Assembly: GCA_963715565.1 (NCBI GenBank)
Contig: OY970256.1
Coordinates: forward strand, 6,138,001 to 6,202,000
DNA length: 64,000 nt
Direction: 5' to 3'
Origin: JACVRN01 sp963715565
GTDB taxonomy: Bacteria; Acidobacteriota; Blastocatellia; Pyrinomonadales; Pyrinomonadaceae
The notes under the pieces are model-generated. The model saw only the letters and a program-made list of their open reading frames with translations. It was not told the DNA's origin and searched no databases. Made by a program: the position numbers and the translations under genes. Shown here piece by piece: positions 31,458-40,986 of this stretch. Numbering within the stretch: the first letter of the stretch is position 1; every line of letters starts with the position of its first letter.

Positions 31458-31613
31458 ATGATTAAAAAATTCTTACGTGACGAAACCGGCCTTGAACTTT
31501 CGGAATACGCCGTCGCCGCAGCCTTGATCGCTCTGGCCGTCGTCGGCGCTTTCACCGCGCTCGGCACCAACATCAGCGGCAAGATCAACACTTTGGCGAA
31601 CGCTGTGAAGTAA
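31458..31613 (+). CDS. Flp-type pilin 3
   Basis: 51 residues (MIKKFLRDETG/LELSEY...) with GAGAGGAA upstream of the ATG. It is nearly identical to pilin 1 (changes at residues 4, 10, 45 and 49), pointing to recent duplication or gene conversion across pilin 2. A hairpin at 31629-31662 follows the stop. Confidence 0.92.
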   Translation: MIKKFLRDETGLELSEYAVAAALIALAVVGAFTALGTNISGKINTLANAVK

Positions 31614-31628
31614 ATTGCTAACCCTCGC

Positions 31629-31662
31629 GCGGCAGCCTCACCGGACTCTGGCGAGCTGCCGC
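31629..31662 (+). terminator. Hairpin after the pilin genes
   Basis: GCGGCAGC (31629-31636) pairs with GCTGCCGC (31655-31662), with extra inner pairing (CTC/GAG). Without a T-run it may act as a partial terminator that lets pilins be made in excess over the secretion machinery. Confidence 0.5.
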
Positions 31663-31705
31663 ACGTTTATTGCCACGATTCTTTCATCATCATTTTTAAC
31701 CCGAG

Positions 31706-32233
31706 ATGCCTAGCCCACTTTTTATAGTTTACGGAGCGCTGCTGATTCCGCTCGCCGTCATCATCACGTATTACGACGTGCGCTACCGCCGTATCCCGAA
31801 CGCCTTTGTCATCGCCACGCTCGCGAGCGGCCTCGTCGTCAATACAATTTTCGGCGGCCTGCAAGGCGCGCTCCTGAGTCTGGGCGGCTGCGCGCTCGCT
31901 TTCATACTGATGTTCATCCTGCACGTCTTCGGCGCGATGGGCGCAGGCGACGTCAAGCTCTTTGCCGCCATCGGCGCTGTGACGGGCTCGGCCTACGTGA
32001 TGCCGATGTTCCTGATCGTCGTCCTGACGGGAGGACTGCTCGCCGTCGTCTCGACTCTACGCGCTGGCGCAGCGCGCACCACATTCTTGCGAGTCATACA
32101 AATCCTGGTTGGTCTTCTGCCCGGCTGGCAGATGCCGCGCTTCGCTGTGCCCTCGGACAGGAAGCTGACGATTCCCTACGGCGTCGCCATCACCTTAGGC
32201 AGCATCATTACGCTGGCCGTCTTCCGCGCCTGA
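31706..32233 (+). CDS. tadV: Prepilin peptidase (A24, TadV/CpaA)
   Basis: The 175-residue membrane aspartyl protease has the two catalytic aspartates D24 (TYYDVRYRRIPN) and D82 (GAGDVKL). It lacks the N-terminal methylase domain, as in CpaA/TadV. It should cleave the three Flp pilins and probably the TadE-like pseudopilins. Several membrane segments fill the protein. Confidence 0.92.
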   Translation: MPSPLFIVYGALLIPLAVIITYYDVRYRRIPNAFVIATLASGLVVNTIFGGLQGALLSLGGCALAFILMFILHVFGAMGAGDVKLFAAIGAVTGSAYVMPMFLIVVLTGGLLAVVSTLRAGAARTTFLRVIQILVGLLPGWQMPRFAVPSDRKLTIPYGVAITLGSIITLAVFRA

Positions 32234-32284
32234 AATTCTTTCGGGCGCGGATTATCGTGCTCTATCTCAAATGGAGAATACACC

Positions 32285-33241
32285 ATGCGGAATAAACGCT
32301 TTTTCGTAGTGCTCGGATGCGCGCTCATATTCGGGCTCGTCGCTGCCTTTTCGGTCAGCCGTCTCCTGTCAAGCGCCAACGTCTATGCCAAGAGCATGAA
32401 TCAGGTCGTCGTCGCCAAGGTCGATATCCCCATCGGCGCGAAGATCATCCCCGAACAACTGACGGTCGTGCAGTTCCCGAAAGAGTCCACGCCCGACGGC
32501 ACGTTTGACAAGACGGACAAACTCGTAGGCCGCGTCGCCGTCACTAACATCATGGCGCGCGAGCCGATCACGGACCCTAAGCTCGCCGCCGAAGGCGCAG
32601 CCGCAGGGCTCTCTGCCGTCATCCCCGAAGGTTATCGCGCGATGACCGTCAAGGTGGACGATGTCGTCGGCATCTCCGGCTTTATTATGCCGGGCACGCT
32701 GGTTGACGTCGTCGTGGTGATCGACCCCGCCGATGACAGAAACTCTGCGCAGGGGCCCATCTCCAAGATTGTGCTTCAGAACATCAAGGTCTTAGCCAAC
32801 GGCCAGAACATAGACAAGCCCAAGGACGACCGCGAAGCCAACTCCGTCAAGGCCGTCACGTTGCAGGTCACGCCCGAGCAGGCCGAAAAGCTTGCGCTCG
32901 CTTCGACCGAAGGCAAATTGCAGCTCGTCATGCGCAACTCGATTGATCAGGACGACGAGCAGACCAACGGCATCAACAAGCGCACGCTCTTAGGCGGCGA
33001 CCGCGCCATGCCGCAGCCCGAACCGGGCGCGCTCAAGAGCGAGCAGAAAACGGACAGGGACGTGGTCAGAGACGAAGCTCGCGAGACGTTCCGCCGCGTG
33101 CGCAGTTACATAGACATGATGCCCGCGCCCGTGGCTCAGCCTGCGCAGCCCGTGCAGGCCGCGCCGCCTGCGCCTCCGCCGCCGCGCTCGACCGTCGAGA
33201 TGATCGAGGGCGGAAAGAAACGCAACGTAGATTTTCCGTAA
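32285..33241 (+). CDS. cpaB: Flp pilus assembly protein CpaB/RcpC
   Basis: The 318-residue product has a membrane anchor or signal (residues 5-22), a SAF domain (VVVAKVDIPIGAKIIPEQLTVVQFPKE) and a CpaB-type region (AVIPEGYRAMTVKVDDVVG, GTLVDVVVV, KIVLQNIKVLANGQ, VTLQVTPEQAEKLALAS). CpaB acts in the periplasm with the secretin. The C-terminus is a proline-rich tail (APPAPPPPRS). GGAG precedes the ATG. Confidence 0.92.
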   Translation: MRNKRFFVVLGCALIFGLVAAFSVSRLLSSANVYAKSMNQVVVAKVDIPIGAKIIPEQLTVVQFPKESTPDGTFDKTDKLVGRVAVTNIMAREPITDPKLAAEGAAAGLSAVIPEGYRAMTVKVDDVVGISGFIMPGTLVDVVVVIDPADDRNSAQGPISKIVLQNIKVLANGQNIDKPKDDREANSVKAVTLQVTPEQAEKLALASTEGKLQLVMRNSIDQDDEQTNGINKRTLLGGDRAMPQPEPGALKSEQKTDRDVVRDEARETFRRVRSYIDMMPAPVAQPAQPVQAAPPAPPPPRSTVEMIEGGKKRNVDFP

Positions 33242-33273
33242 AGCCTTGAAGCCGTCAATCGCGGGAGATGTGA

Positions 33274-33366
33274 GAAGCAATGCAAAAGTCAAAGTGCAAA
33301 ATGCAGAATTAAAGAAGGATTTTCTTTCCATTCATCACTTTGCATTTTGCACTTTGCACTGCTTTT
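33274..33366. repeat. Repeat-arm hairpin H10 (cpaB|cpaC)
   Basis: The left arm holds TGCAAAAGTC/AAAGTGCAAAATGC units and the right arm (from 33331) the complementary CACTTTGCA/TTTTGCACTTTGCACT. A 20-25 nt AT-rich loop separates them. The same TTTGCAC unit forms the inner hairpin of the composite at 61336. Confidence 0.85.
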
Positions 33367-33469
33367 CAAATCTCCCAGACGCGCGTCACGCGCTTTGCCG
33401 ACCTCGGGCCAGAGGCGCAACAAGAGCGCGCCCGAACGCTTTTTAGAGAGAAGGAGCCATTAGAACATC

Positions 33470-35059
33470 ATGCAGACCCGTTCCACCATCACACGCCTGG
33501 TCACAATCCTTTGCGCCGCGCTCATGACCGTTGCCTTCTGGTCGAGCGCCCACGCGCAGGAGACCTCCTACAGCGCTTCTTTCAAGAACACGAAAGAAAC
33601 GATTCCCGTCAACGTCCTCGTGGGCCAATCGCGCGTCATCAATTTCGACCGCGACATAGGCCGCTTTTCGGTCTCTAACCCGGAGATTGCCGAAGCCGTT
33701 CTGGTTGCGCCCAATCAGGTGCTCGTCAACGGCAAGGCTTTCGGCCAGGTGAATTTCATCGCGTGGGAGCAGGGCGGCGAGCAGTTTCTCGTCTTCGACG
33801 TTTTCGTTCGCGCCAACCTCTCTCTGATTGACTCGCAGATTCGCGCGCTCTTTCCGAAAGACGATGTCCGCTTGAGCCAGGCCAACGGCTCCGTGGTCAT
33901 CTCGGGCAGCGTTGCCGAACCCAAGACTGCCGAGCGCGTGCAGGCAGTGGTCGAGGCCGCTGGCTTCAAGACCGTCAACATGCTCTCGTCGCCTGTGAAG
34001 AACGCCGTGCAGGTCCAGCTTCAAGTGCGCGTCGCAGAGGTGAGCAAGAATCGCCTGAAAGACCTCGGCACGTCCTATACCTATCAGGGCAGCCCCGGCT
34101 CGGGCACTTACATGAACACGGGCCAGGGCCCGAGCGCCGTTTCCAGTCCGCCCGCGAGCCCGTTGGGCGGCATCATCGCCGGTCCGCTCTCTTCCAGCGC
34201 GCTCAATCTGCTGGTGATGGGTGGAAACACTCTCGCCATGCTGCGCATGCTTCAGACGGAAGGCGCTCTGCGCGCTTTGGCCGAGCCGAACATCATCGCG
34301 ATGGATGGACAGACGGCGAGCTTTCTCGCGGGCGGTGAATTCCCCGTGCCCGTCGTCCAGAGCAACGGCGATCAAACCGCCGTCACCATCATCTTCAAAG
34401 AGTACGGCGTGCGCTTGAATTTCAAGCCAACGATTATTGACGAAGACCACATCCGCCTTGAGCTTGAGCCGGAAGTCTCGACCATAGATTTCACGAACGG
34501 CGTCAAGTTCAACGGCTTCATCATCCCGGCGCTTCGCACGCGCCGCGCCAAGACCGGCATCGAGCTGAGAGACGGTCAGTCGTTCGCGCTCGCAGGGCTG
34601 ATGGATAACAACGAGCTGCGCACCATCTCGAAAGTGCCTGTGCTTGGTGACATCCCCATCCTCGGCGCGCTCTTTAAGTCGAAATCATTCTCCAAGAACG
34701 AGACGGAATTGATGTTCATCGTCACGGCGCAGTTAGTGAAGCCCGTGAACCGCGACGACCTGCCGACGATGCGCGGACTTGACGGCATCAAGAAGGGCTC
34801 GCCGCTGGGCGTTGAGCCCAAGGGCGAAGGCATACAGGGCCAGAGCGGTTTCTCGACCGGCGAAGGTGCCAAACAGCAGCCGCCCCAGACCCCTGCGACG
34901 CCTGCGCAGAAGCCCGCCGCCGCGCCTAAGAGTGCGCCCGTCGTGCCCGCTTCCGCTCCGGCGACCACCACCACCACCACGAGCACCACCACTTCCATCC
35001 TCGCAGACGACGCTCCGCCTCTGCCCGCCCGCACGGCACAGGCGAAAGCTGGTCAGTGA
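33470..35059 (+). CDS. cpaC: Outer-membrane secretin CpaC/RcpA
   Basis: The 529-residue product has a signal peptide (to about residue 29), an N-terminal pilus secretin domain (VLVGQSRVINFDRDIGRFSV, NPEIAEAVLVAPNQVLVNGK), a BON-like segment (GSVAEPKTAERVQAVVEAAGF) and the secretin core (LQVRVAEVSKNRLKDLG, LRMLQTEGALRALAEPNIIA, FLAGGEFPVPV, VLGDIPILGALFKSKSF). The C-terminus is a low-complexity Pro/Ala/Thr tail. It forms the outer-membrane channel of the Flp pilus. Confidence 0.95.
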   Translation: MQTRSTITRLVTILCAALMTVAFWSSAHAQETSYSASFKNTKETIPVNVLVGQSRVINFDRDIGRFSVSNPEIAEAVLVAPNQVLVNGKAFGQVNFIAWEQGGEQFLVFDVFVRANLSLIDSQIRALFPKDDVRLSQANGSVVISGSVAEPKTAERVQAVVEAAGFKTVNMLSSPVKNAVQVQLQVRVAEVSKNRLKDLGTSYTYQGSPGSGTYMNTGQGPSAVSSPPASPLGGIIAGPLSSSALNLLVMGGNTLAMLRMLQTEGALRALAEPNIIAMDGQTASFLAGGEFPVPVVQSNGDQTAVTIIFKEYGVRLNFKPTIIDEDHIRLELEPEVSTIDFTNGVKFNGFIIPALRTRRAKTGIELRDGQSFALAGLMDNNELRTISKVPVLGDIPILGALFKSKSFSKNETELMFIVTAQLVKPVNRDDLPTMRGLDGIKKGSPLGVEPKGEGIQGQSGFSTGEGAKQQPPQTPATPAQKPAAAPKSAPVVPASAPATTTTTTSTTTSILADDAPPLPARTAQAKAGQ

Positions 35060-35122
35060 GAAAACGCTGTACGCATGCGTGCATGCAACTCGAATTAGAT
35101 TACCGAGGGAAGGGGAGGAGAA

Positions 35123-36262
35123 ATGATGAGAGTCACACGCGCAACTTCAAGGGGCAAACGAAACGAACGCGGGTCAGTCTTAGCCACCACCGCACTCGGG
35201 ATGCTCGCGTTTCTCCTCGCCGTCGGTCTCGGTGTAGACATCAGCCGTCTCTATTTATCGAAGACGGAGTTACAGAATGCTGCGGACGCTGCTGCCCTGG
35301 CGGCGGCGTCCGGTCTTAACGGCGCGCCTGCCGGAATCACGGAGGCTACCGACCGTGCCGTTAAGGCGATGAACAGTTACAACTTTAACAAGACCAACGT
35401 CGCGTTCCCGCGCGCCAACGTCCGCTTTGCCAAGAACCTTTCAGACTTCGACTCAGGCTCCGACATGAGCGAGGCTGCGGCTTCCACTACGACCATCTCG
35501 AAAGACATCCGCTTCGTTAAGGTCACGACCCCCAACTCTGCTATCGGCATCTCGTTTGCCGCGTCAGTTCTCGGCAACAGTCGCAACGTCTCGGCGGAAG
35601 CAACCGGCGGCTTGAGCGTGCCGCTCAATATGTTCACGGGCTATCTGCCCGTCTTCGTCGCCGACGATGAAGTCGCCACGATTACGCCGGGCGATCTTTA
35701 CACCTTCCGCGCCGCGCCGCAGAACTCCATCTCTCCGGGCAACTACCAACTGCTGGCGATTGACGGCTCGGGCGCGAGCGACGACCGCACAGGCTTAGCG
35801 AGCGGTGTCAGAAGAATCATCGGGCCGGGCGGCGAGGCCGACACCAAGCCGGGCGTCTCCGCAGGCGCGGTTCGTCAAGGCATCAACACGCGCTTTGACG
35901 ATTATGCAGCAGGGATGAGCCCGGACGATTACCCGCCGGACACCAACATCGCCGAGGGCATCACTTACGAGCAGTATCGAACGGAAGCGGTGACGGAATC
36001 GCCGTCGCATACGGGCGTGCCGGGCCGCCGCGTGGTGATTATCCCGATTGTCAAAATCAACGACATCGGCAATGGCCGCACCGTCGTCACCATTGATCGC
36101 TTCGGCGCGTTCTTCCTGCGAAGCAAGGTGGACGGCGGCAACGGCGGCGACATTCAGGCCGAATACATAGGCGAGGGCGTCGTCGTCGGCAATGGCTCTT
36201 ATGACCCGGACGGCCCGCCGAATCCGGGCCCGCCGATTACCAAACCCGTGCTCTACAAGTGA
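35123..36262 (+). CDS. TadG-like pilus assembly protein
   Basis: The 379-residue product has the TadE/TadG N-terminal pattern: a basic leader, then RGSVLATTALGMLAFLLAVGLGVDISRLYLSKTELQNAADAAALAAA, with the membrane helix directly after the glycine. The large C-terminal part is extracytoplasmic (SVPLNMFTGYLPVFVADDE, DDYAAGMSPDDYPPD). It lacks an obvious VWA MIDAS. GAGGAGAA precedes the tandem ATGs. Confidence 0.85.
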   Translation: MMRVTRATSRGKRNERGSVLATTALGMLAFLLAVGLGVDISRLYLSKTELQNAADAAALAAASGLNGAPAGITEATDRAVKAMNSYNFNKTNVAFPRANVRFAKNLSDFDSGSDMSEAAASTTTISKDIRFVKVTTPNSAIGISFAASVLGNSRNVSAEATGGLSVPLNMFTGYLPVFVADDEVATITPGDLYTFRAAPQNSISPGNYQLLAIDGSGASDDRTGLASGVRRIIGPGGEADTKPGVSAGAVRQGINTRFDDYAAGMSPDDYPPDTNIAEGITYEQYRTEAVTESPSHTGVPGRRVVIIPIVKINDIGNGRTVVTIDRFGAFFLRSKVDGGNGGDIQAEYIGEGVVVGNGSYDPDGPPNPGPPITKPVLYK

Positions 36263-36275
36263 GGTGACGAAAGAG

Positions 36276-36779
36276 ATGAACATCAGAGCTAGAGTGCGCA
36301 GGATTAGAGCAAGGCTTCGCATCGTGCGCTTTGCGCGCAACGAGCGCGGCGTGCAGTTGGCCGAGCTTGCCATTGTGCTCCCCATCTTTCTCATGCTCTT
36401 TGGTGCAACGGCAGAGTTCGGACGCTTCTTCTACGAATACACGACGCTGGCGAAGGGCGCGCGCGCGGGCTCGCGTTATCTGGTGACGGCTCCCGTGACC
36501 GCCGACGAAGACGCCATCGCTAAGAACATAGTCGTCTATGGCAACCCTGCCGGGACGGGCTCGCCCATCGTCGCTGGATTGACGACCGCCAACGTCACCA
36601 TCACCAGAGCGGGTGGAGCGCCTTCGCTCCCCGAGACCGTCAAGGTGCAGATTACCGGCTACACGCATCAGCCGATTTTCGACCTCGGCAAGATCGTCAA
36701 CAGCAACACGCTCTCCATGAGCATAGACGTCAAGCCGAGCGTGACGATGCGCTATCTCTTGACGCAGCCGCTTGTCTAG
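36276..36779 (+). CDS. TadE-like pseudopilin 1
   Basis: 167 residues from the ATG at 36276; an upstream frame overlaps the previous gene and lacks a ribosome site. ERGVQLAELAIVLPIFLMLFG is a TadE pseudopilin motif: cut after G, with Glu at position 5 of the mature helix. The rest is small beta-rich. Its stop overlaps the start region of the next TadE. Confidence 0.85.
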   Translation: MNIRARVRRIRARLRIVRFARNERGVQLAELAIVLPIFLMLFGATAEFGRFFYEYTTLAKGARAGSRYLVTAPVTADEDAIAKNIVVYGNPAGTGSPIVAGLTTANVTITRAGGAPSLPETVKVQITGYTHQPIFDLGKIVNSNTLSMSIDVKPSVTMRYLLTQPLV

Positions 36780-36792
36780 GAGTCAACCACAG

Positions 36793-37245
36793 ATGAAAGG
36801 CAAATCGAGAACAGAGAGAAGCAGAGAGCGCGGCGCAACTCTTTTAGAGTTTGCCATCGGCGCGACCGTTTTTCTGAGCGTGATGTTCGGCGTCATAGAA
36901 TTCGGTCGTTGTCTCTGGGTGCACAACGCGCTTGCGGACGCGGCCCGCCGTGGCGCGCGCTACGCCGTCAATCATCCTTCTTCCGACGCGGCCAAGGTCA
37001 AGAACGTCGTCGTCTACGGCGACGAAGCGGGCGGGACAAAGCCGCTCGTGGATAATCTGACGACTGATAAGGTTGATGTGCAGTATTCCAATTTCGGAGT
37101 GGGCGAGGGCACTGTTTCCGTGAGCATTACTAATTATCAGTTTCAGTTCTCGGTCCCGATCATCGGCACGACTATTAACATGCCCAACTACAACACGACC
37201 TTGACGGGCGAGAGTATCGGCTACGTCCCCGCCAATATTCCTTAG
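36793..37245 (+). CDS. TadE-like pseudopilin 2
   Basis: 150 residues starting at the ATG at 36793 (GGAG about ten bases upstream). RERGATLLEFAIGATVFLSV has the same cut site and Glu5-like position, followed by GVIEFGRCLWVHNALADAARRGARYAVNH, a strong TadE signature. Two TadE-like genes in tandem are common in tad loci. Confidence 0.88.
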   Translation: MKGKSRTERSRERGATLLEFAIGATVFLSVMFGVIEFGRCLWVHNALADAARRGARYAVNHPSSDAAKVKNVVVYGDEAGGTKPLVDNLTTDKVDVQYSNFGVGEGTVSVSITNYQFQFSVPIIGTTINMPNYNTTLTGESIGYVPANIP

Positions 37246-37315
37246 CGCGGCGAGCGGGCCAAAACAACAACCGTTTTCATTTTAACTTTCGATTCGAGGC
37301 CATCAGGAACAAGCG

Positions 37316-38566
37316 ATGACTCAACCACTCACCTTCGTCATTTTAAGCACAGACCTGGATAACTTTAAGGAGATTCGCCAGGCGCTGGCGAATGAGCCGC
37401 GCGCGCGCCTGCTCGCCGGTGGCAATGACGCCGAGCAGCTCTATGACGAAATGGTACGGCTTAAACCGAATGCCGCCATCATCTCGCTCGGCGCAAACAC
37501 GGAGCAGGCTTTAAAGCTCATGGAGCGTCTCGCCCTGGATTGTCCCGAAACGGCCATCATCTCCGCGGCGCGCAATGCTTCGCCAGAGCTTATCCTGCGG
37601 GCCATGCGCGCCGGTTCGCGCGAATTCCTGCGCCTGCCCATCTTCGTCGAAGAGCTTGAGACCGTCATGGACCGCGTCGCGGATTTTTGCTCCGCGCACA
37701 CGCCCGTCCCGAAGAAGAAGGGACGCATGATAGCGGTCTTTTCCAGCAAGGGCGGCTGCGGCACATCCTTTATCGCCTCGAATCTGGCGTGCGCCACGCG
37801 GGAGCCGACCGTGCTCGTAGATTTGAACTTGCAGGCGGGCGACCTTCCGCTCTTTCTGGGTGTCGAGCCCAAATATTCCATCGCCGATCTGGTTGAAAAT
37901 CGCGCTCGCATGGACGCCTCTTTGCTTTCGAGCTACATCACGCCGCATTCAGCGAACGTCGCGCTGCTGGCCGCGCCGCGCGAAGCCGATTCGGCGGACG
38001 AGATAGAGCCCGAACACATTTTTGAAGTTCTGGAGCGGCTGCGCGAAACCTACGCTTACGTCGTGCTCGACCCGCAGCACACCTTCGACGCCATCACGCT
38101 CGCGGCCCTGGACCAATCGGACGACATCGTGCTCGTCCTCACGCTCGACATCCCGGCTATACGCAGCGCACAACGCGCGCTGGAAATCTTCGACCGCCTC
38201 GGCTACCCGCGCCAGAAGGTTCGCATCATCGTCAATCGCTGGTCCAAGCAGATTGATCTGGACCTGCATCAAGTGGAGAAATTTTTGGGCGAGCCGGTCG
38301 TCGGCTTTGTCCCTAGCGACTACCAGACGGCGGTGACTTCGATCAATCTCGGGCAGCCGCTTATTCAGTCGGAGCCGCAGAGCCGCATCGGCGCGGAAAT
38401 CCAGCGCATCGCCGCCGCCATCATCGGCGAAACGAATTACGCCGAGGAGCCGCCGGTCGAGCGGCGCAATTTCTGGAGCGCGCTTTTCAGGCGCGAGCGC
38501 GCGCGCCCCGCGAATTCCCCGGCCCTGCGAGTCAGGGAAAGCTTAAACCCTTCGGTCACACGCTAA
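37316..38566 (+). CDS. tadZ: Pilus polar localisation ATPase TadZ/CpaE
   Basis: The 416-residue product has an atypical receiver-like N-domain (about 1-125) and a ParA/MinD-type ATPase domain with a deviant Walker A SSKGGCGTS and later VVLDPQHTFD and ALDQSDDIVLVLTLDIPAIRS. TadZ localises the pilus machine at the pole. The N-domain lacks the usual phospho-acceptor block. Confidence 0.9.
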   Translation: MTQPLTFVILSTDLDNFKEIRQALANEPRARLLAGGNDAEQLYDEMVRLKPNAAIISLGANTEQALKLMERLALDCPETAIISAARNASPELILRAMRAGSREFLRLPIFVEELETVMDRVADFCSAHTPVPKKKGRMIAVFSSKGGCGTSFIASNLACATREPTVLVDLNLQAGDLPLFLGVEPKYSIADLVENRARMDASLLSSYITPHSANVALLAAPREADSADEIEPEHIFEVLERLRETYAYVVLDPQHTFDAITLAALDQSDDIVLVLTLDIPAIRSAQRALEIFDRLGYPRQKVRIIVNRWSKQIDLDLHQVEKFLGEPVVGFVPSDYQTAVTSINLGQPLIQSEPQSRIGAEIQRIAAAIIGETNYAEEPPVERRNFWSALFRRERARPANSPALRVRESLNPSVTR

Positions 38567-38584
38567 ACATTCGGATAAAAAATC

Positions 38585-39922
38585 ATGGCACTTCGCGAAA
38601 GATTAATCAGAGAAGCTAACCAGCAGACGGGGCAGCTTGCCGAAGACGCTCAGGGCGGCCAGCATACTTTCCAGGAGATGAAGTCCCGCCTTCATCGCGC
38701 GCTCATCAACCGCATGGACCTGACCAAGCTCCACGAGCTTGCGCCCGAACAGCTCCATGCGGAAGTCGCGCGTCTGGCCGAAGGTCTCCTCGCCACCGAA
38801 GCGACGCCGCTTTCGACGGTCGAGCGCGAGCGCCTCGTCAACGATGTCCAGCACGAGCTGTTCGGCCTCGGGCCGCTTGAGCCGCTTCTCGGCGACCCGA
38901 CCATCTCCGACATCCTCGTCAACTCGCATCGCAAAATCTACATCGAGCGGCGCGGCAAACTTGAAGTAACGAATGTCGCTTTCAAAGACGACGAGCACTT
39001 GATGCGCGTTATCGAGCGCATCGTCTCAAGCGTCGGTCGCCGCATAGACGAATCTTCGCCGATGGTGGACGCGCGTCTCAAAGACGGCTCGCGCGTCAAC
39101 GCCATCATCCCGCCGCTTTCGATTGACGGGCCTGTGCTTTCGATTCGCCGTTTCGGCACGGACCCCTTGCGCATCAGCGCCCTGATTGAAAACCGCGCCA
39201 TCACCAAAGACATCGCCGACATGATGGACATGTGCGTCAAGGCCAAGTTGAACGTGCTCATCTCGGGCGGCACGGGCGCTGGTAAGACCACGCTCCTGAA
39301 TGCTCTTTCGGCTTTCATTCCCGAGACGGAACGCATCGTCACGATTGAAGACTCTGCCGAGCTGCAATTACAGCAGCCGCACGTCGTGCGACTGGAAACG
39401 CGCCCCCCCAACATAGAGGGCCGGGGCGAAGTCTCGCAGCGCGACCTTGTCAAGAACGCTCTGCGCATGCGTCCCGACCGCATCGTCATCGGCGAGGTGC
39501 GCGGCGGCGAAGCCATAGACATGTTGCAGGCCATGAACACGGGCCACGACGGAAGCCTGACGACGATTCACGCCAACACGCCGCGCGATGCCCTGTCACG
39601 TCTTGAGACCATGATTCAGATGACGGGGATGAGACTTTCGGATCGCGCCATGCGCCAGCAGATAGCCTCTGCGCTCAACATGGTGGTTCAGGTAGCGCGT
39701 CTTTCGGACGGAACACGCCGCGTCACTTCGATTTCGGAAATCACAGGCATGGAAGGCGACACCATCACAATGCAGGAAATCTTTCAGTTCGAGCGCACGG
39801 GCATTGATCGTGAGGGCATGGTCATCGGTCGCTTCCGCGCCACAGGCATTCGCCCGCGCTTTAGCGAACGCCTCAAAGCTTATGGCATGCAGTTGCCGCG
39901 CATCTTCTTCGAGGAGCAGTAA
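38585..39922 (+). CDS. tadA: Flp pilus assembly ATPase TadA/CpaF
   Basis: The 445-residue secretion ATPase has Walker A GGTGAGKT (228-235), the Asp box (TIEDSAELQL), Walker B (DRIVIGEVRGGE) and His box (GHDGSLTTIHANTP). It drives Flp pilus assembly from the cytoplasm and partners with TadB and TadC. The N-terminal helical domain contains FGLGPLEPLLGDPTISDILVN. Confidence 0.96.
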   Translation: MALRERLIREANQQTGQLAEDAQGGQHTFQEMKSRLHRALINRMDLTKLHELAPEQLHAEVARLAEGLLATEATPLSTVERERLVNDVQHELFGLGPLEPLLGDPTISDILVNSHRKIYIERRGKLEVTNVAFKDDEHLMRVIERIVSSVGRRIDESSPMVDARLKDGSRVNAIIPPLSIDGPVLSIRRFGTDPLRISALIENRAITKDIADMMDMCVKAKLNVLISGGTGAGKTTLLNALSAFIPETERIVTIEDSAELQLQQPHVVRLETRPPNIEGRGEVSQRDLVKNALRMRPDRIVIGEVRGGEAIDMLQAMNTGHDGSLTTIHANTPRDALSRLETMIQMTGMRLSDRAMRQQIASALNMVVQVARLSDGTRRVTSISEITGMEGDTITMQEIFQFERTGIDREGMVIGRFRATGIRPRFSERLKAYGMQLPRIFFEEQ

Positions 39923-39927
39923 ACCAT

Positions 39928-40893
39928 ATGTTGATACCTTTCATAGTTTTCGTCGTCTGCCTGTTTCTGGTCCTCGGCGCGTACCTTTTGGCGACGCGCG
40001 GGTCCGAAGCCCGCCGCCAACGATTGCGTCAACGCCTGGGCGAAGTCCTGCTGCATTCGGCGCACACCGAGGACGTGGAAGTCTTGCTGGCGCGCGAAGA
40101 GCTGATGAGCGAGATTCCGTGGATGAACCGGATCATGGTTCGGATGCAGGTCGCTACGCAGTTAAAGCGCGTGCTGGATCAAGCCGACCTGCAAATCACG
40201 GTCACGCGCCTCATCATGTTTTCGATGATGGCGGGAATCCTCGCGGCGCTCGCCGCCTCGATGCTGACGGTTTCCTTGCTCATCATCGTCATCATCGGGC
40301 TCATAGGGTTATCCATCCCGTTCATCCACGTCTTCTGGATGCGCCGCAGGCGGTTCGACAAGTTCTTGGAGCACCTGCCCGACGCGCTCGAATTGATGAG
40401 CCGCGCTTTGACAGCCGGTCACGCCTTCAGCGAGTCGCTCCACATGGTTTCGACAGAGATGCCGGAGCCGATTGCGACGGAGTTTCGCAAGACCTACGAG
40501 GAACAGAACCTCGGTCTGTCGCTCAAGCTGGCGCTTGAGAACCTGACGCAACGCATACCCTTGATGGACCTGCGCCTGTGCGTCACGGCCATCCTGATTC
40601 AGCGCGAGACGGGCGGCAACCTCGCGGAGATTTTGGAAAAGGTCGCGCACACGATTCGCGAGCGCTTCCGCATTCTCGGCGACTTGAAGACGCTGACCAC
40701 CAGCTCGCGACTCTCTGCGTGGCTCCTGTGCGGTCTGCCGATTTTCGTCGCCATCGCCGTCACGGCCATGAACCCCGATTACATGAGCGTGCTCTGGAAA
40801 GACGAACGCGGCCACAAGCTGATTGCCGCAGCCATCCTGATGCAGATCGCAGGCATGCTGATCGTGCGCAAGATTTTGAACATCAAGATTTGA
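39928..40893 (+). CDS. tadB: Flp pilus inner-membrane protein TadB
   Basis: The 321-residue platform protein has a T2SSF domain (LEHLPDALELMSRALTAGHAFSESLHM, LETGGNLAEILEKVAHTIRER), flanked by membrane segments: one near the N-terminus (4-22), two around 95-125 and two at the C-terminus. GAGGAG precedes the ATG. It works with TadA and TadC. Confidence 0.95.
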   Translation: MLIPFIVFVVCLFLVLGAYLLATRGSEARRQRLRQRLGEVLLHSAHTEDVEVLLAREELMSEIPWMNRIMVRMQVATQLKRVLDQADLQITVTRLIMFSMMAGILAALAASMLTVSLLIIVIIGLIGLSIPFIHVFWMRRRRFDKFLEHLPDALELMSRALTAGHAFSESLHMVSTEMPEPIATEFRKTYEEQNLGLSLKLALENLTQRIPLMDLRLCVTAILIQRETGGNLAEILEKVAHTIRERFRILGDLKTLTTSSRLSAWLLCGLPIFVAIAVTAMNPDYMSVLWKDERGHKLIAAAILMQIAGMLIVRKILNIKI

Positions 40894-40897
40894 AACC

Positions 40898-40970
40898 CGT
40901 GACGGGTAAACGGTGACAGGTGACAAGACAAAAGCCTGTCTCCTCGTGTCACCCGTCACCTGTCACCGTT
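40898..40970. repeat. Heptamer-arm hairpin H11 (tadB|tadC)
   Basis: The left arm has GTGACGG/GTAAACG/GTGACAG/GTGACAA units and the right arm the complementary TGTCACCC/GTCACCT/GTCACCG. The loop is about 10-15 nt. It sits inside the tad operon, between two proteins expected to be made in equal amounts. Confidence 0.85.
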
Positions 40971-40986
40971 CAAGAGGCTAAAGCCG

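Noticed and set aside
33443..34450. 335-codon antisense frame over the secretin gene
   Set aside because: Shadow of the CpaC coding sequence.
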